Shown here one piece after another: positions 1 through 6,832 of a stretch of 10,381 bases of DNA (positions are counted from its first letter, which is position 1; each line of letters starts with the position of its first letter). The notes under the pieces are model-generated. The model worked only from the letters and a program-made list of their open reading frames with translations, did not search any database and was not told the DNA's origin. Source of the DNA: an uncultured Collinsella sp. GTDB lineage: Bacteria; Actinomycetota; Coriobacteriia; Coriobacteriales; Coriobacteriaceae. The position numbers and the translations under genes were made by a program. The stretch lies in assembly GCA_902496775.1 (NCBI GenBank), contig CABVCF010000076.1, forward strand, positions 1 through 10,381, given 5' to 3'.

Positions 1-1
1 C

Positions 2-1513
2 GAGGAGACCACCAACACCAAGCTCGCGACCGGCGAGATCGAGGTCCTGACCGATCATGCTGAGGTGCTCAACACGTCCGTCACCCCGCCGTTCCAAATC
101 GAGGACGGCATCGAGACCAGCGAGGACACCCGCCTGCGCTATCGCTATCTGGACCTCCGCCGTCCCGAGATGATGGCCAACCTCAAGCTGCGCTCCGACT
201 TTACCTTTGCCATTCGCGAGGCACTGCACAACCGTGAGTTCATGGAGGTCGAGACGCCCTCCCTGTTCAAGTCCACGCCCGAGGGCGCCCGCGACTTCAT
301 CGTTCCCAGCCGCATCCAGCCGGGCAACTTCTACGCTCTGCCGCAGTCCCCGCAGCTTCTGAAGCAGCTGCTCATGGTTGGTGGCGTTGAGCGCTACTAC
401 CAGGTTGCCAAGTGCTTCCGCGACGAGGACCTGCGTGCCGACCGTCAGCCCGAGTTCACCCAGGTCGATATCGAGATGTCCTTCGTGGACCAGAACGATG
501 TCATGAGCGCGCTCGAAGAGGTTCTTGCCGATGCCTTCGGCCGCATGGGTGTCGAGATGCCCACGCCGCTGCGTCGTATGAACTACTGGGATGCCATGGA
601 CACCTATGGCTCCGACAAGCCCGATACCCGCTATGGCATGCACCTGGTCGACCTGACCGACATCTTTGCCAACTCCAAGTTCAAGGTCTTTGCGACTGCC
701 GCAAACGAGGAGGGCTCCGTCGTCAAGGCCATCAACGCCAAGGGCGCCGGTGCCTGGGCACGTGCCAAGATCGATAAGCTCGCCGGCGTGGCCTCCACGT
801 TTGGCGCCAAGGGCCTGGCATGGATCGCCTTCCGCGAGGACGGCTCCATCAACAGCCCCATCGTCAAGTTCTTCTCGGACGAGGAGATGGCCGCTCTGCG
901 CGAGCGCATGGACGTCGAGCCCGGCGACCTTGTGATGTTCGCCGCCGGCCCGCGCCTGCTCTCCGACGAGATCCTGGGTGGCATGCGTTCGCACATGGCC
1001 AACGCACTCGAGATCAAGCGCGAGGGCCATGACTTCCTGTGGGTCGTCAACTTCCCGCTGTTCCACTGGGACGAGGATCGCAAGGCCTATGCTGCCGAGC
1101 ACCAGCCCTTTACCCTGCCGACCGAGACCGACATCGCCAAGATCGAGGCCGATCCGCTGGCAGCCGGTTCGTGCACCTACGACTTTGTCATGGACGGCTT
1201 TGAGGCCGGCGGTGGCGGTATGCGTATCCACAACGCCGAGATGCAGATGTCCATGCTCAAGCTCCTGGGCTTTACCGAGGAGCGCGCCGAGTCTCAGTTT
1301 GGCTTCCTCATGGAGGCGCTCAAGTTTGGTGCGCCCCCGATGGGCGGTTTTGCTCTGGGCCTGGACCGCGTGTGCATGCTGCTCACCGGCTCCGACTCCA
1401 TCCGCGACGTCATGGCGTTCCCCAAGACGGCCAGCGGCTCCGACCTCATGTCGGGTGCTCCGAGTGCCGTTTCCGGCGCCCAGCTCAAGGACGTCAGCCT
1501 GCGCCTGATGTAG
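2..1513 (+). CDS. aspS: Aspartyl-tRNA synthetase, bacterial type, 5'-truncated by the window edge
   Basis: Charges tRNA-Asp with aspartate in the cytoplasm (class II aminoacyl-tRNA synthetase). The reading frame is open from base 2, and 503 codons are visible before TAG at 1511-1513. Bacterial AspRS is usually close to 590 residues, so roughly 85 N-terminal residues (the OB-fold anticodon-binding domain) lie upstream of the window. The GTG at 65 is an internal Val, not a start. Visible landmarks: ATGEIEV at the end of the OB fold; motif 1 region VETPSLFKSTPEGARDF (about 245-300); motif 2 FRDEDLRADRQPEFTQVD (416 onward), with the ATP/aspartate-binding Arg and Glu; a long central insertion matching the bacterial GAD domain (about 600-1050); the HQPFTLP loop; and motif 3 GGFALGLDRV (1343-1372) with its invariant Arg. 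Codon use is native. It is closed by its own terminator, and the next gene is convergent. Identification is firm; whether it also charges tRNA-Asn cannot be judged without the N-terminus. Confidence 0.97.
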   Translation, partial: EETTNTKLATGEIEVLTDHAEVLNTSVTPPFQIEDGIETSEDTRLRYRYLDLRRPEMMANLKLRSDFTFAIREALHNREFMEVETPSLFKSTPEGARDFIVPSRIQPGNFYALPQSPQLLKQLLMVGGVERYYQVAKCFRDEDLRADRQPEFTQVDIEMSFVDQNDVMSALEEVLADAFGRMGVEMPTPLRRMNYWDAMDTYGSDKPDTRYGMHLVDLTDIFANSKFKVFATAANEEGSVVKAINAKGAGAWARAKIDKLAGVASTFGAKGLAWIAFREDGSINSPIVKFFSDEEMAALRERMDVEPGDLVMFAAGPRLLSDEILGGMRSHMANALEIKREGHDFLWVVNFPLFHWDEDRKAYAAEHQPFTLPTETDIAKIEADPLAAGSCTYDFVMDGFEAGGGGMRIHNAEMQMSMLKLLGFTEERAESQFGFLMEALKFGAPPMGGFALGLDRVCMLLTGSDSIRDVMAFPKTASGSDLMSGAPSAVSGAQLKDVSLRLM

Positions 1514-1536
1514 GCAAGCGGCTACATATTGCCCGC

Positions 1537-1571
1537 AACGAGGGAAGGACGTGTGCCTTCCCTCGTTTTTT
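1537..1571 (+). terminator. Intrinsic terminator of aspS
   Basis: A perfect 10-bp GC-rich stem, CGAGGGAAGG (1539-1548) with CCTTCCCTCG (1556-1565), has a 7-nt loop and is followed directly by six T (1566-1571). The two A at 1537-1538 extend the pairing into the T tract. It lies 23 bp after the aspS stop codon, as expected for a Rho-independent terminator. Confidence 0.92.
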
Positions 1572-1817
1572 ATGCGCCGAGGTTGTGATGGCATGGGGTG
1601 ACCAGGCGTCACGGAAAGCGCATCCCGGAATCTGCGTCCAGAACGGGTCGCGCTTTCCCAAAGGGGGTCCTCTGGGAAAGCGCGACCCAGAATTCGGCAA
1701 AATAATGGGGCACGGTTTCCGGTTGAGCTGTCTAACGGAAACTGTGCCCCAGAATGAGCGCTCAAAACGCGGCAGGCTTTCCGTAACAACTGTCTGGCGG
1801 AAAGCCCGGCCCAGTTT
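1570..1817. repeat. Tandem array of 62-bp palindromic hairpin units (three full, one degenerate)
   Basis: This fills the intergenic space between the aspS terminator and the lacI-type stop codon. The core GGAAA recurs at 1613, 1675, 1737 and 1799, exactly 62 bp apart each time. Full units are 1632-1693, 1694-1755 and 1756-1817; 1570-1631 keeps only the right-hand part. Each full unit has a left arm with TTTCC (unit columns 23-27), a 12-14 nt loop, a right arm with GGAAA, and a tail CCCAGAAT or CCCAGTTT. Stems: 1645-1660 with 1673-1688 (16 bp, perfect); 1707-1721 with 1736-1750 (15 bp, one G-U); 1771-1783 with 1798-1811 (9 bp plus 3 bp across a small internal loop). Arm sequences differ between units, but the two arms of each unit change together. 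Read on the minus strand, the hairpins are followed by short T-rich runs, so they could also end lacI transcription. No coding sequence is evident here. Confidence 0.85.
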
Positions 1818-1818
1818 C

Positions 1819-2835
1819 TTATAGCGAGTCTCTCTGGATCAGCTGCATGTGCATCACGGAGGTGGTGGGCTCGGCACCCTTGATCATGTCGAGCGCAATG
1901 TTGGCGGCCATGTGGCCTTCTTCGCGCAGGGGCTGGCGGACGGTCGTGAGCGCGGGGACGCAGCACGCCGCAATCTCGTGATCGTCGAAGCCGACGACAG
2001 AAACGTCCGCCGGAACGGATAGGCCTGCCTCGTTGAGTGCGGTGATGACGCCAGCCGCGATACGGTCCGATCCACAGAGCACGCCATCGAAAGCGATCTC
2101 GCGCGCGAGAATCTGGTGCATGGCCTGATAGCCGTCTCCGCTGTTCCAGCCGGTATAGATAACGTTTGCGTCTGGGAGGTCTTCGCCCAAGACGGCGCGG
2201 TAGCCGCGCAGGCGGTCGACAACAGCGGGGTTGTCTTGCGGTCCCAACACGGCGACGATATCTTTGCGCCCGCGATCTTTCATGGCGAGTGCCGCAAAAT
2301 GTCCGCCCTCTTCGTCGTCAGAGTAGACCGTCGAGAACACATCGCGATAGGGGTGGCCCTCGAGCTGGCCGCACAACACGGTGGGTACGCCCAGCTCGCG
2401 CAGCACCTCGAGCAGCTCGCTGCCCTTGTAGGGGGAGACGTCGATCACGGCGTCGAACGAGCGTCGCTCAAAGTGCTCGCGTGCGCGGTTGCGCTCATGC
2501 GTAGAAGACGCCTGCAAGATAACGGGCAGATAGGACGACTCCGACAGTTCCTCGGTAATGCCGCTCAAAAACTCGCTATAGGTGGGGTCGCTGAAGAGTT
2601 CACTCAGGGGCTCGGTCACGAGCACGGCGATGATTTCCGTGCGCCCGACAGCGAGCGCTCGGCCACGAGCGTTGGGGACAAAATTGACTTCCTTGGCCGC
2701 CGCGCGGACGCGCTTTTTGGTTTCCTCGCTAATGCGGGGCGAATCGTTGAGGGCACGCGATGCCGTGGAGCGCGATACGCCGGCAGCTGCGGCAACCTCG
2801 GCAAGCGTAGGTGCGGTGCGAACTGGTTGGGTCAT
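1819..2835 (-). CDS. LacI/GalR-family transcriptional repressor, probable regulator of ebgAC
   Basis: A 338-residue DNA-binding regulator of the usual family length. The N-terminal helix-turn-helix is seen in TLAEVAAAAGVSRSTASRAL (residues 10-29), followed by the hinge-helix region FVPNARGRALAVGRT (about 52-66), where LacI proteins insert into the minor groove at a central CpG. The remainder is a periplasmic-binding-protein-like sensor domain, with GVLCGSDRIAAGVITAL and VSVVGFDDHEIAA near the C-terminus, where the family binds a sugar or sugar phosphate. The ATG is preceded on the minus strand by AGGAG with 5 nt spacing. The gene is divergent from ebgA, whose upstream region carries three palindromes with a central CpG, as expected for its operators. 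Role as a galactoside-responsive repressor of ebgAC is inferred from position. The effector is unknown; EbgR-like function is possible but unproven. The stop codon abuts the 62-bp hairpin array. Confidence 0.93.
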   Translation of the reverse strand: MTQPVRTAPTLAEVAAAAGVSRSTASRALNDSPRISEETKKRVRAAAKEVNFVPNARGRALAVGRTEIIAVLVTEPLSELFSDPTYSEFLSGITEELSESSYLPVILQASSTHERNRAREHFERRSFDAVIDVSPYKGSELLEVLRELGVPTVLCGQLEGHPYRDVFSTVYSDDEEGGHFAALAMKDRGRKDIVAVLGPQDNPAVVDRLRGYRAVLGEDLPDANVIYTGWNSGDGYQAMHQILAREIAFDGVLCGSDRIAAGVITALNEAGLSVPADVSVVGFDDHEIAACCVPALTTVRQPLREEGHMAANIALDMIKGAEPTTSVMHMQLIQRDSL

Positions 2836-2896
2836 GGCGTCTCCTGGAAAATGAGGTCGATGTTGTCACTGATACGGGCTGGTGCGGATACAGCTT

Positions 2897-2902
2897 ACTA
2901 TA
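2897..2902 (-). promoter_or_regulatory. Candidate -10 box for the lacI-type gene
   Basis: On the minus strand this reads TATAGT, 4-5 matches to TATAAT, about 60 bp upstream of the regulator start. No good -35 hexamer stands at 16-18 bp (TCATGA at 17 bp), so the assignment is weak. Confidence 0.3.
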
Positions 2903-3078
2903 GTGCGCCTGAACAGCGTTCATGATATCCGGTGACCGGTGTCGTTTTGCAACCAAGCCGAAATCGAATACGTCTCGTGTGGGTGAGATATCAGCGGGCG
3001 TGGAGGTTGCCTACGAGCTTAAGAACGATGTCTTGCGCTGAGTTTCGATACTCAGGGTGACATAAGTGTTGTGATTGT

Positions 3079-3092
3079 ACAACCGGTTGCAC
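3079..3092. promoter_or_regulatory. Operator O1 (LacI-family palindrome)
   Basis: ACAACCGGTTGCAC contains the perfect 10-bp dyad CAACCGGTTG centred on CpG, the usual LacI/GalR operator form. It is the most upstream of three identical copies, about 45 bp before O2. Confidence 0.82.
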
Positions 3093-3123
3093 CGTTAACC
3101 CGGCCAAATCGACCGTTCAGCGG

Positions 3124-3137
3124 ACAACCGGTTGCAC
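3124..3137. promoter_or_regulatory. Operator O2, overlapping the ebgA -35 box
   Basis: An identical 14-bp copy of ACAACCGGTTGCAC. Its last six bases, TTGCAC (3132-3137), serve as the likely -35 hexamer, so a bound repressor would exclude RNA polymerase. Confidence 0.83.
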
Positions 3138-3161
3138 AGCTTTTTGCATCGCCCGTAAGAT
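3132..3161 (+). promoter_or_regulatory. Probable ebgA promoter
   Basis: -35 TTGCAC (3132-3137), 18-bp spacer, -10 TAAGAT (3156-3161). The predicted start near 3168 falls in O3 and leaves a leader of about 44 nt with the ribosome site AAGGAG (3199-3204). The hexamers are moderate matches to the housekeeping sigma consensus; the fit with the operator positions is the main support. Confidence 0.6.
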
Positions 3162-3165
3162 AAGG

Positions 3166-3179
3166 ACAACCGGTTGCAC
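3166..3179. promoter_or_regulatory. Operator O3, at the predicted transcription start
   Basis: Third identical copy of ACAACCGGTTGCAC, 42 bp after O2 (about four helical turns) and right after the -10 box. Occupancy would block initiation or early elongation. Three exact copies in about 100 bp make chance very unlikely. Confidence 0.83.
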
Positions 3180-3211
3180 AAAAATCACTACGATGACGAA
3201 GGAGCATCATC

Positions 3212-6200
3212 ATGGACGCCATTAACGATTGGGAAAACCAAGCGCTCACCCACAGGAACCGCCTGGCACCCCATGCGTACTTTATGGGTTACGAGACCGC
3301 CGATCTCGCTGCAACGTACAGCCGCGAGCTGTCGCGCGGGTTTGTCCAGCTGTCCGGCTCGTGGCAGTTCTGCCTCTTTGAGGGCCCCGCTGCCGTCTCC
3401 AACGAGGAGCTCTCCACGTACAAGCCCGAGTGGGATCGCGTGGAGGTCCCGCACCTGTGGCAGGTGGATGGCTATGGCAACCTTGCCTACACCGACGAGG
3501 GCTTCCCGTTCCCGGTGGATCAGCCGTTCGTTCCCTCCGACGACCCCACGGGCGTCTACCAGCGCATCGTCAACCTTCCCGCCGTTCCTGCCGGCGCTCG
3601 CGAGATCATTCGCTTCGACGGCATCGAGAGCTATGGCGAGCTGTACGTCAACGGTCAGTTTATCGGCATGACCAAGGGTTCGCGCCTGTCTGCCGAGTTC
3701 GACGTGACCGACGCGCTCGTCGAGGGCGACAACCTTTTTGCGGTTAAGGTCTTGCAGTACAGCGATGGCAGCTACATCGAGGACCAGGATATGTGGTGGG
3801 CCTCGGGCATCTTCCGCGACGTGTACCTTATGCAGCGTCCCGCCGCGCATCTGGTCGACTTTAGGTTCCGCACGCACCGCGAGGGCGATACCGCTCTGAT
3901 CACGCTCGATACGGTGGCCGAGGGCGCTACCCGCATCGTGTATACGCTCAGCGATGGCGAGAATGTGGTCGCTACGGGCGAGTGCGTCGACGGCCATGCC
4001 GAGTGCAGCGTGACCGATGCCCACTTCTGGAATCCCGAGGACCCCTTCCTCTACGATCTTACGTTTGAGGTCTACGACGGCGACGAGGTCAGCGAGTACG
4101 TCCCGCATCGCCAGGGTCTTGCCGAGGTGACGGTCGAGGGCAATCATATCTACCTCAACGGCACTTACTTTAAGATGCATGGCGTCAACCGCCACGATCA
4201 CGACGATCACAAGGGCCGCGCCGTGGGCCTCGAGCGCATGCGCCGCGACCTGGAGCTCATGAAGCAGCACAACATCAACGCGGTGCGCACGTCCCACTAC
4301 GCTAACGACCCGCGCTTCTACGAGCTGTGCGACGAGTACGGCATCATGCTGGTCGCCGAGACCGATATGGAGAGCCACGGCTTCGAGAATATCGGCAATA
4401 TCGCCCTGGTCACCGACGACCCGGCATGGGAGCCGGCCTACGTTGACCGCGTCGAGCGCCTGGTGATGCAGGAGCGCAACCACGCCTGCATCATTATGTG
4501 GTCGATGGGCAACGAGAGCGGCTATGGCTGCAACATCCGTGCAATGTATGCCAAGGCTCACGAGCTCGATGGTCGTCCGGTCCATTACGAGGAGGACCGC
4601 AACGCCGATACCGTTGATGTCATTTCCACGATGTACTCCCGTGTTTCGCAGATGAACGACTTTGGCGAGCATCCGTTCCCCAAGCCGCGCATCAACTGCG
4701 AGTACGGTCACTCCATGGGCAACGGTCCCGGGGGCCTGTCCGAGTACCAGGAGGTCTTCGATCGCTGGGATTGCATCCAGGGCCAGTTTATTTGGGAATG
4801 GTGCGACCACGGTCTGGCTGCTGTGACCGAGGACGGCGTTGCCTACGATATGTATGGTGGCGACAACGGCGATTACCCCAACAACAGCAACTTCTGCATC
4901 GATGGCATGGTGTTCCCTTGGCAGCAGCCGAGCCCGGGCCTCACTGAGTATGGCCAGGTCATCTGCCCGGTTCGCATGGCCTACGATGCCGAGGCGGGCG
5001 AGCTGACCGTCACCAACAAGCGTTGGTTCACCACTCTCGAGGATGTTTGCCTGTCGGCCGAGACCCTGGTGGACGGCGACGTGGTCAGCCGCAAGACGCT
5101 CGTGCCCGGTGCGGTTGCCCCCGGCGAGTCCGTCCAGCTGCCACTGGTGATTCGCGAGGCCGCAGTGGGCGAGACCCTGCTGACCGTGCACGCCTACACC
5201 ATGGCCGCTCACGCCTGGTGCAAGCCGATGTTCCAGCTGGGCGCAAGCCAGTTTGCCATCGCAAACCATCCGGCACCGGCCATCGTGGCCCCCGCTCGCC
5301 CTGAGCTTACGGTCGAAGAGAGCGAGCAGGAGATCCGCATTCACTCCCTCAACGGTGAGCTGACCTTCAGCAAAGTTAACGGTACCGTGAGCGAGTGGAA
5401 GGCATCCGGCCGCGACGTCATGGCCTCTGGTCCCCAGGTTGGTTTTTGGCATCCGCTCGTCGATAACCACGCTCAGGAGTATGACTCCCTGTGGAAGGAC
5501 AACTTCATCGATGTGATGCAGACGTCCACCCGCAAGGTTTCTTGGAAGCAGGACGGCAATGCGGTCGTCGTTACCGTGAGCCAACGTATTGCTCCTCCCG
5601 TCCGCGCGTTCGGCATGCGCGTCGTGCTCGTCTACACCGTGCTTCCGAGCGGTCGCGTCGACCTCAAGGTTTCCGGCGAGCCCTACGGCGATTACTCGGA
5701 TATCATCCCGCGCATCGGCATCTCCTTTGAGGTTCCCGGTTGCGATCGTGCCGTCGAGTGGTATGGCCACGGCCCGGGCGAGAACTATCCGGACTCGCTG
5801 CGCGCCAACCCGGTCGGCCATTACCGCACTACGGTCGACGACATGTTCACGCCGTATGTCATGCCCCAGGATTGCGCTAACCGCGAGGGTACCCGCTGGG
5901 TTGCCCTGCGCTCTAGCCACGGTGACGGCGTGCTGGTGACTCGTCCGGCCGATGCCGCTTCCAACCCGTTCTCGTTCTCGGCATGGCCCTATAGCTGCGA
6001 GGCTATCGATAACGCCAAGCACGTCTACGACCTTGTCAAGGGCGACACGGTTACGGTCAACATCAACGACCAGTTGCTCGGCCTTGGCTCGAACTCTTGG
6101 GGTTCCGAGGTGCTCGATTCCTATCGCACCCGTTTTGAGAGCTTCAGCTTTGAGGTGTCCCTGCGACCGCTGACGTCTGCCGATCTGGCTCAGGCGCTGG

Positions 6201-6220
6201 CACCCATTAAGGAGGCATAA
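3212..6220 (+). CDS. ebgA: Beta-galactosidase, glycoside hydrolase family 2, EbgA-like large subunit
   Basis: Hydrolyses terminal beta-D-galactosides such as lactose in the cytoplasm; no signal peptide is visible. It has 1002 residues, close to the usual ~1030 of EbgA. Domains: N-terminal jelly-roll (about 35-205) with DMWWASGIFRDVY; an immunoglobulin-like domain (about 207-300); a TIM barrel from about 313 (MHGVNRHDHDDHKG, TSHYANDPRFYELCDEYGI); a further beta domain (about 576-690); and the beta-galactosidase small-chain domain from about 700. The acid/base Glu is E435 in MWSMGNESGYG (codon 4514-4516) and the nucleophile is E497 in NCEYGHSMGN (codon 4700-4702). GFWHPLVDNHAQEYDSLW in the small-chain domain resembles EbgA more than LacZ. 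The ATG follows AAGGAG with 7 nt spacing. The next gene, 3 nt downstream, is ebgC-like, which supports an Ebg-type two-subunit enzyme. Three upstream operators indicate repression by the divergent LacI-type protein. Confidence 0.95.
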   Translation: MDAINDWENQALTHRNRLAPHAYFMGYETADLAATYSRELSRGFVQLSGSWQFCLFEGPAAVSNEELSTYKPEWDRVEVPHLWQVDGYGNLAYTDEGFPFPVDQPFVPSDDPTGVYQRIVNLPAVPAGAREIIRFDGIESYGELYVNGQFIGMTKGSRLSAEFDVTDALVEGDNLFAVKVLQYSDGSYIEDQDMWWASGIFRDVYLMQRPAAHLVDFRFRTHREGDTALITLDTVAEGATRIVYTLSDGENVVATGECVDGHAECSVTDAHFWNPEDPFLYDLTFEVYDGDEVSEYVPHRQGLAEVTVEGNHIYLNGTYFKMHGVNRHDHDDHKGRAVGLERMRRDLELMKQHNINAVRTSHYANDPRFYELCDEYGIMLVAETDMESHGFENIGNIALVTDDPAWEPAYVDRVERLVMQERNHACIIMWSMGNESGYGCNIRAMYAKAHELDGRPVHYEEDRNADTVDVISTMYSRVSQMNDFGEHPFPKPRINCEYGHSMGNGPGGLSEYQEVFDRWDCIQGQFIWEWCDHGLAAVTEDGVAYDMYGGDNGDYPNNSNFCIDGMVFPWQQPSPGLTEYGQVICPVRMAYDAEAGELTVTNKRWFTTLEDVCLSAETLVDGDVVSRKTLVPGAVAPGESVQLPLVIREAAVGETLLTVHAYTMAAHAWCKPMFQLGASQFAIANHPAPAIVAPARPELTVEESEQEIRIHSLNGELTFSKVNGTVSEWKASGRDVMASGPQVGFWHPLVDNHAQEYDSLWKDNFIDVMQTSTRKVSWKQDGNAVVVTVSQRIAPPVRAFGMRVVLVYTVLPSGRVDLKVSGEPYGDYSDIIPRIGISFEVPGCDRAVEWYGHGPGENYPDSLRANPVGHYRTTVDDMFTPYVMPQDCANREGTRWVALRSSHGDGVLVTRPADAASNPFSFSAWPYSCEAIDNAKHVYDLVKGDTVTVNINDQLLGLGSNSWGSEVLDSYRTRFESFSFEVSLRPLTSADLAQALAPIKEA

Positions 6221-6223
6221 GTC

Positions 6224-6679
6224 ATGCATGTCTTTAACTCACGTGCCGACTTCGATGCTCAGATGAAGTCCGTCAAGAAGTGGATGCGTACCGGACAGGC
6301 GCTCGACGGCGTTTCTGAACTGCAGCACGATGTGGCGTACTCCATCGGCGACTCGCTGGTGTATTGGTGGGTGAACGCCCACGAGGCGGCTACCGCCGAT
6401 CTGGTCGGTCACCGTCGCTACCATGCCGTGCTCGCCCCGCTCGACGGCAACCTGACCGTCGAGGTTGCCTCCAAGGCAGGCCTCACCTGCACCCGCGCTT
6501 ACAGCGATATCGATGATCGCGAGCGCTTTGAGGGTACGGGGGAGACCGTGCCGATTCCCGCCGGCGGCGTTGCCGTCGTCGAAATTGACGAGGCATACCG
6601 TGTCGTGTCCGATGCCACGGATCCCCGCGTCGTGGTGCTGCACGTGACGGTTGAAGGATATTCCTTCCCCAACAAGTAG
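6224..6679 (+). CDS. ebgC: Beta-galactosidase small subunit, YhcH/YjgK/YiaL family (EbgC-like)
   Basis: A 151-residue cupin-fold protein. In E. coli, EbgC (149 residues) binds EbgA and is needed for full activity; the same role is inferred here. Visible family matches: VAYSIGDSLVYW near residue 38, GHRRY at 62-66, ERFEGTGETV, EIDEAYRVV and the C-terminus VLHVTVEGYSFPNK. As I recall E. coli EbgC, the segment after GHRRY is FEVHYYL; here it is HAVLAPL, so the His seven residues after the first motif His is Leu70, while a His stands at 67. This may alter the metal or ligand pocket. The ATG at 6224 is 3 nt after the ebgA stop. Its ribosome site AAGGAGG (6209-6215) lies inside the end of ebgA, so the two are translated from one message and probably coupled. 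Two hairpins follow the gene. Confidence 0.92.
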   Translation: MHVFNSRADFDAQMKSVKKWMRTGQALDGVSELQHDVAYSIGDSLVYWWVNAHEAATADLVGHRRYHAVLAPLDGNLTVEVASKAGLTCTRAYSDIDDRERFEGTGETVPIPAGGVAVVEIDEAYRVVSDATDPRVVVLHVTVEGYSFPNK

Positions 6680-6712
6680 TATTCGTCCACCTGGACGTTT
6701 GCTTTGCGCCGT

Positions 6713-6756
6713 TAAGGGGGATGGCTTTGTTGACTCCCTTTTCCCCATTCCCCTTA
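6713..6756 (+). other. Stem-loop between ebgC and the permease gene
   Basis: TAAGGGGGATGG (6713-6724) pairs with CCATTCCCCTTA (6745-6756) over 12 bp with one G-U; the loop is 20 nt. The G run could alternatively pair with CTCCCTTTT in the loop (about 6734-6742). No T tract follows, so it may be an RNA-stabilising 3' hairpin or part of a leader for the permease. Confidence 0.6.
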
Positions 6757-6765
6757 GCAGGTGCG

Positions 6766-6800
6766 CCGTCCGTGTTTGCACTTGCAGTCCGGACGGTTTT
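6766..6800 (+). terminator. Probable terminator of ebgAC
   Basis: CCGTCCG (6766-6772) pairs perfectly with CGGACGG (6790-6796), followed by TTTT (6797-6800). The 17-nt loop is long but carries a minor internal dyad (TTGCACTTGCAG). It sits only 32 bp before the permease ATG, so it ends the ebgAC message or acts as an attenuator for the permease. Confidence 0.68.
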
Positions 6801-6832
6801 AGATGAGATATAACGGATGATTGGGAGGGCTT

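Larger units (their letters stand above)
2836..3211. promoter_or_regulatory. Divergent regulatory region between the lacI-type gene and ebgA
   Basis: A 376-bp gene-free stretch between two divergent starts. The ebgA-proximal half holds three operators and a promoter, listed separately. The lacI-proximal half holds a candidate minus-strand -10 box (2897-2902), the small dyad CCGGT-G-ACCGG (2929-2939), and a lone GCAACC (2949-2954) equal to half of the ebgA operator. A short dyad TGAGT/ACTCA lies at 3039-3054. Nothing convincing is seen from 2955 to 3038. Confidence 0.7.

Noticed and set aside
65..67. GTG at 65 as start of aspS
   Set aside because: The frame is open and homologous to AspRS from base 2 (ATGEIEV), so the GTG is internal.
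1570..1817. Reading the 62-bp array as a CRISPR
   Set aside because: The units are palindromic throughout, the conserved cores are short, and the variable parts are complementary arms rather than unrelated spacers. No cas gene is present.
3188..6229. A 1013-codon open frame antisense to ebgA
   Set aside because: It is the mirror of a GC-biased codon pattern in a clearly homologous gene. It lacks a recognisable domain, its composition is low in complexity (rich in Val, Ala, His, Asp), and it overlaps ebgA completely.
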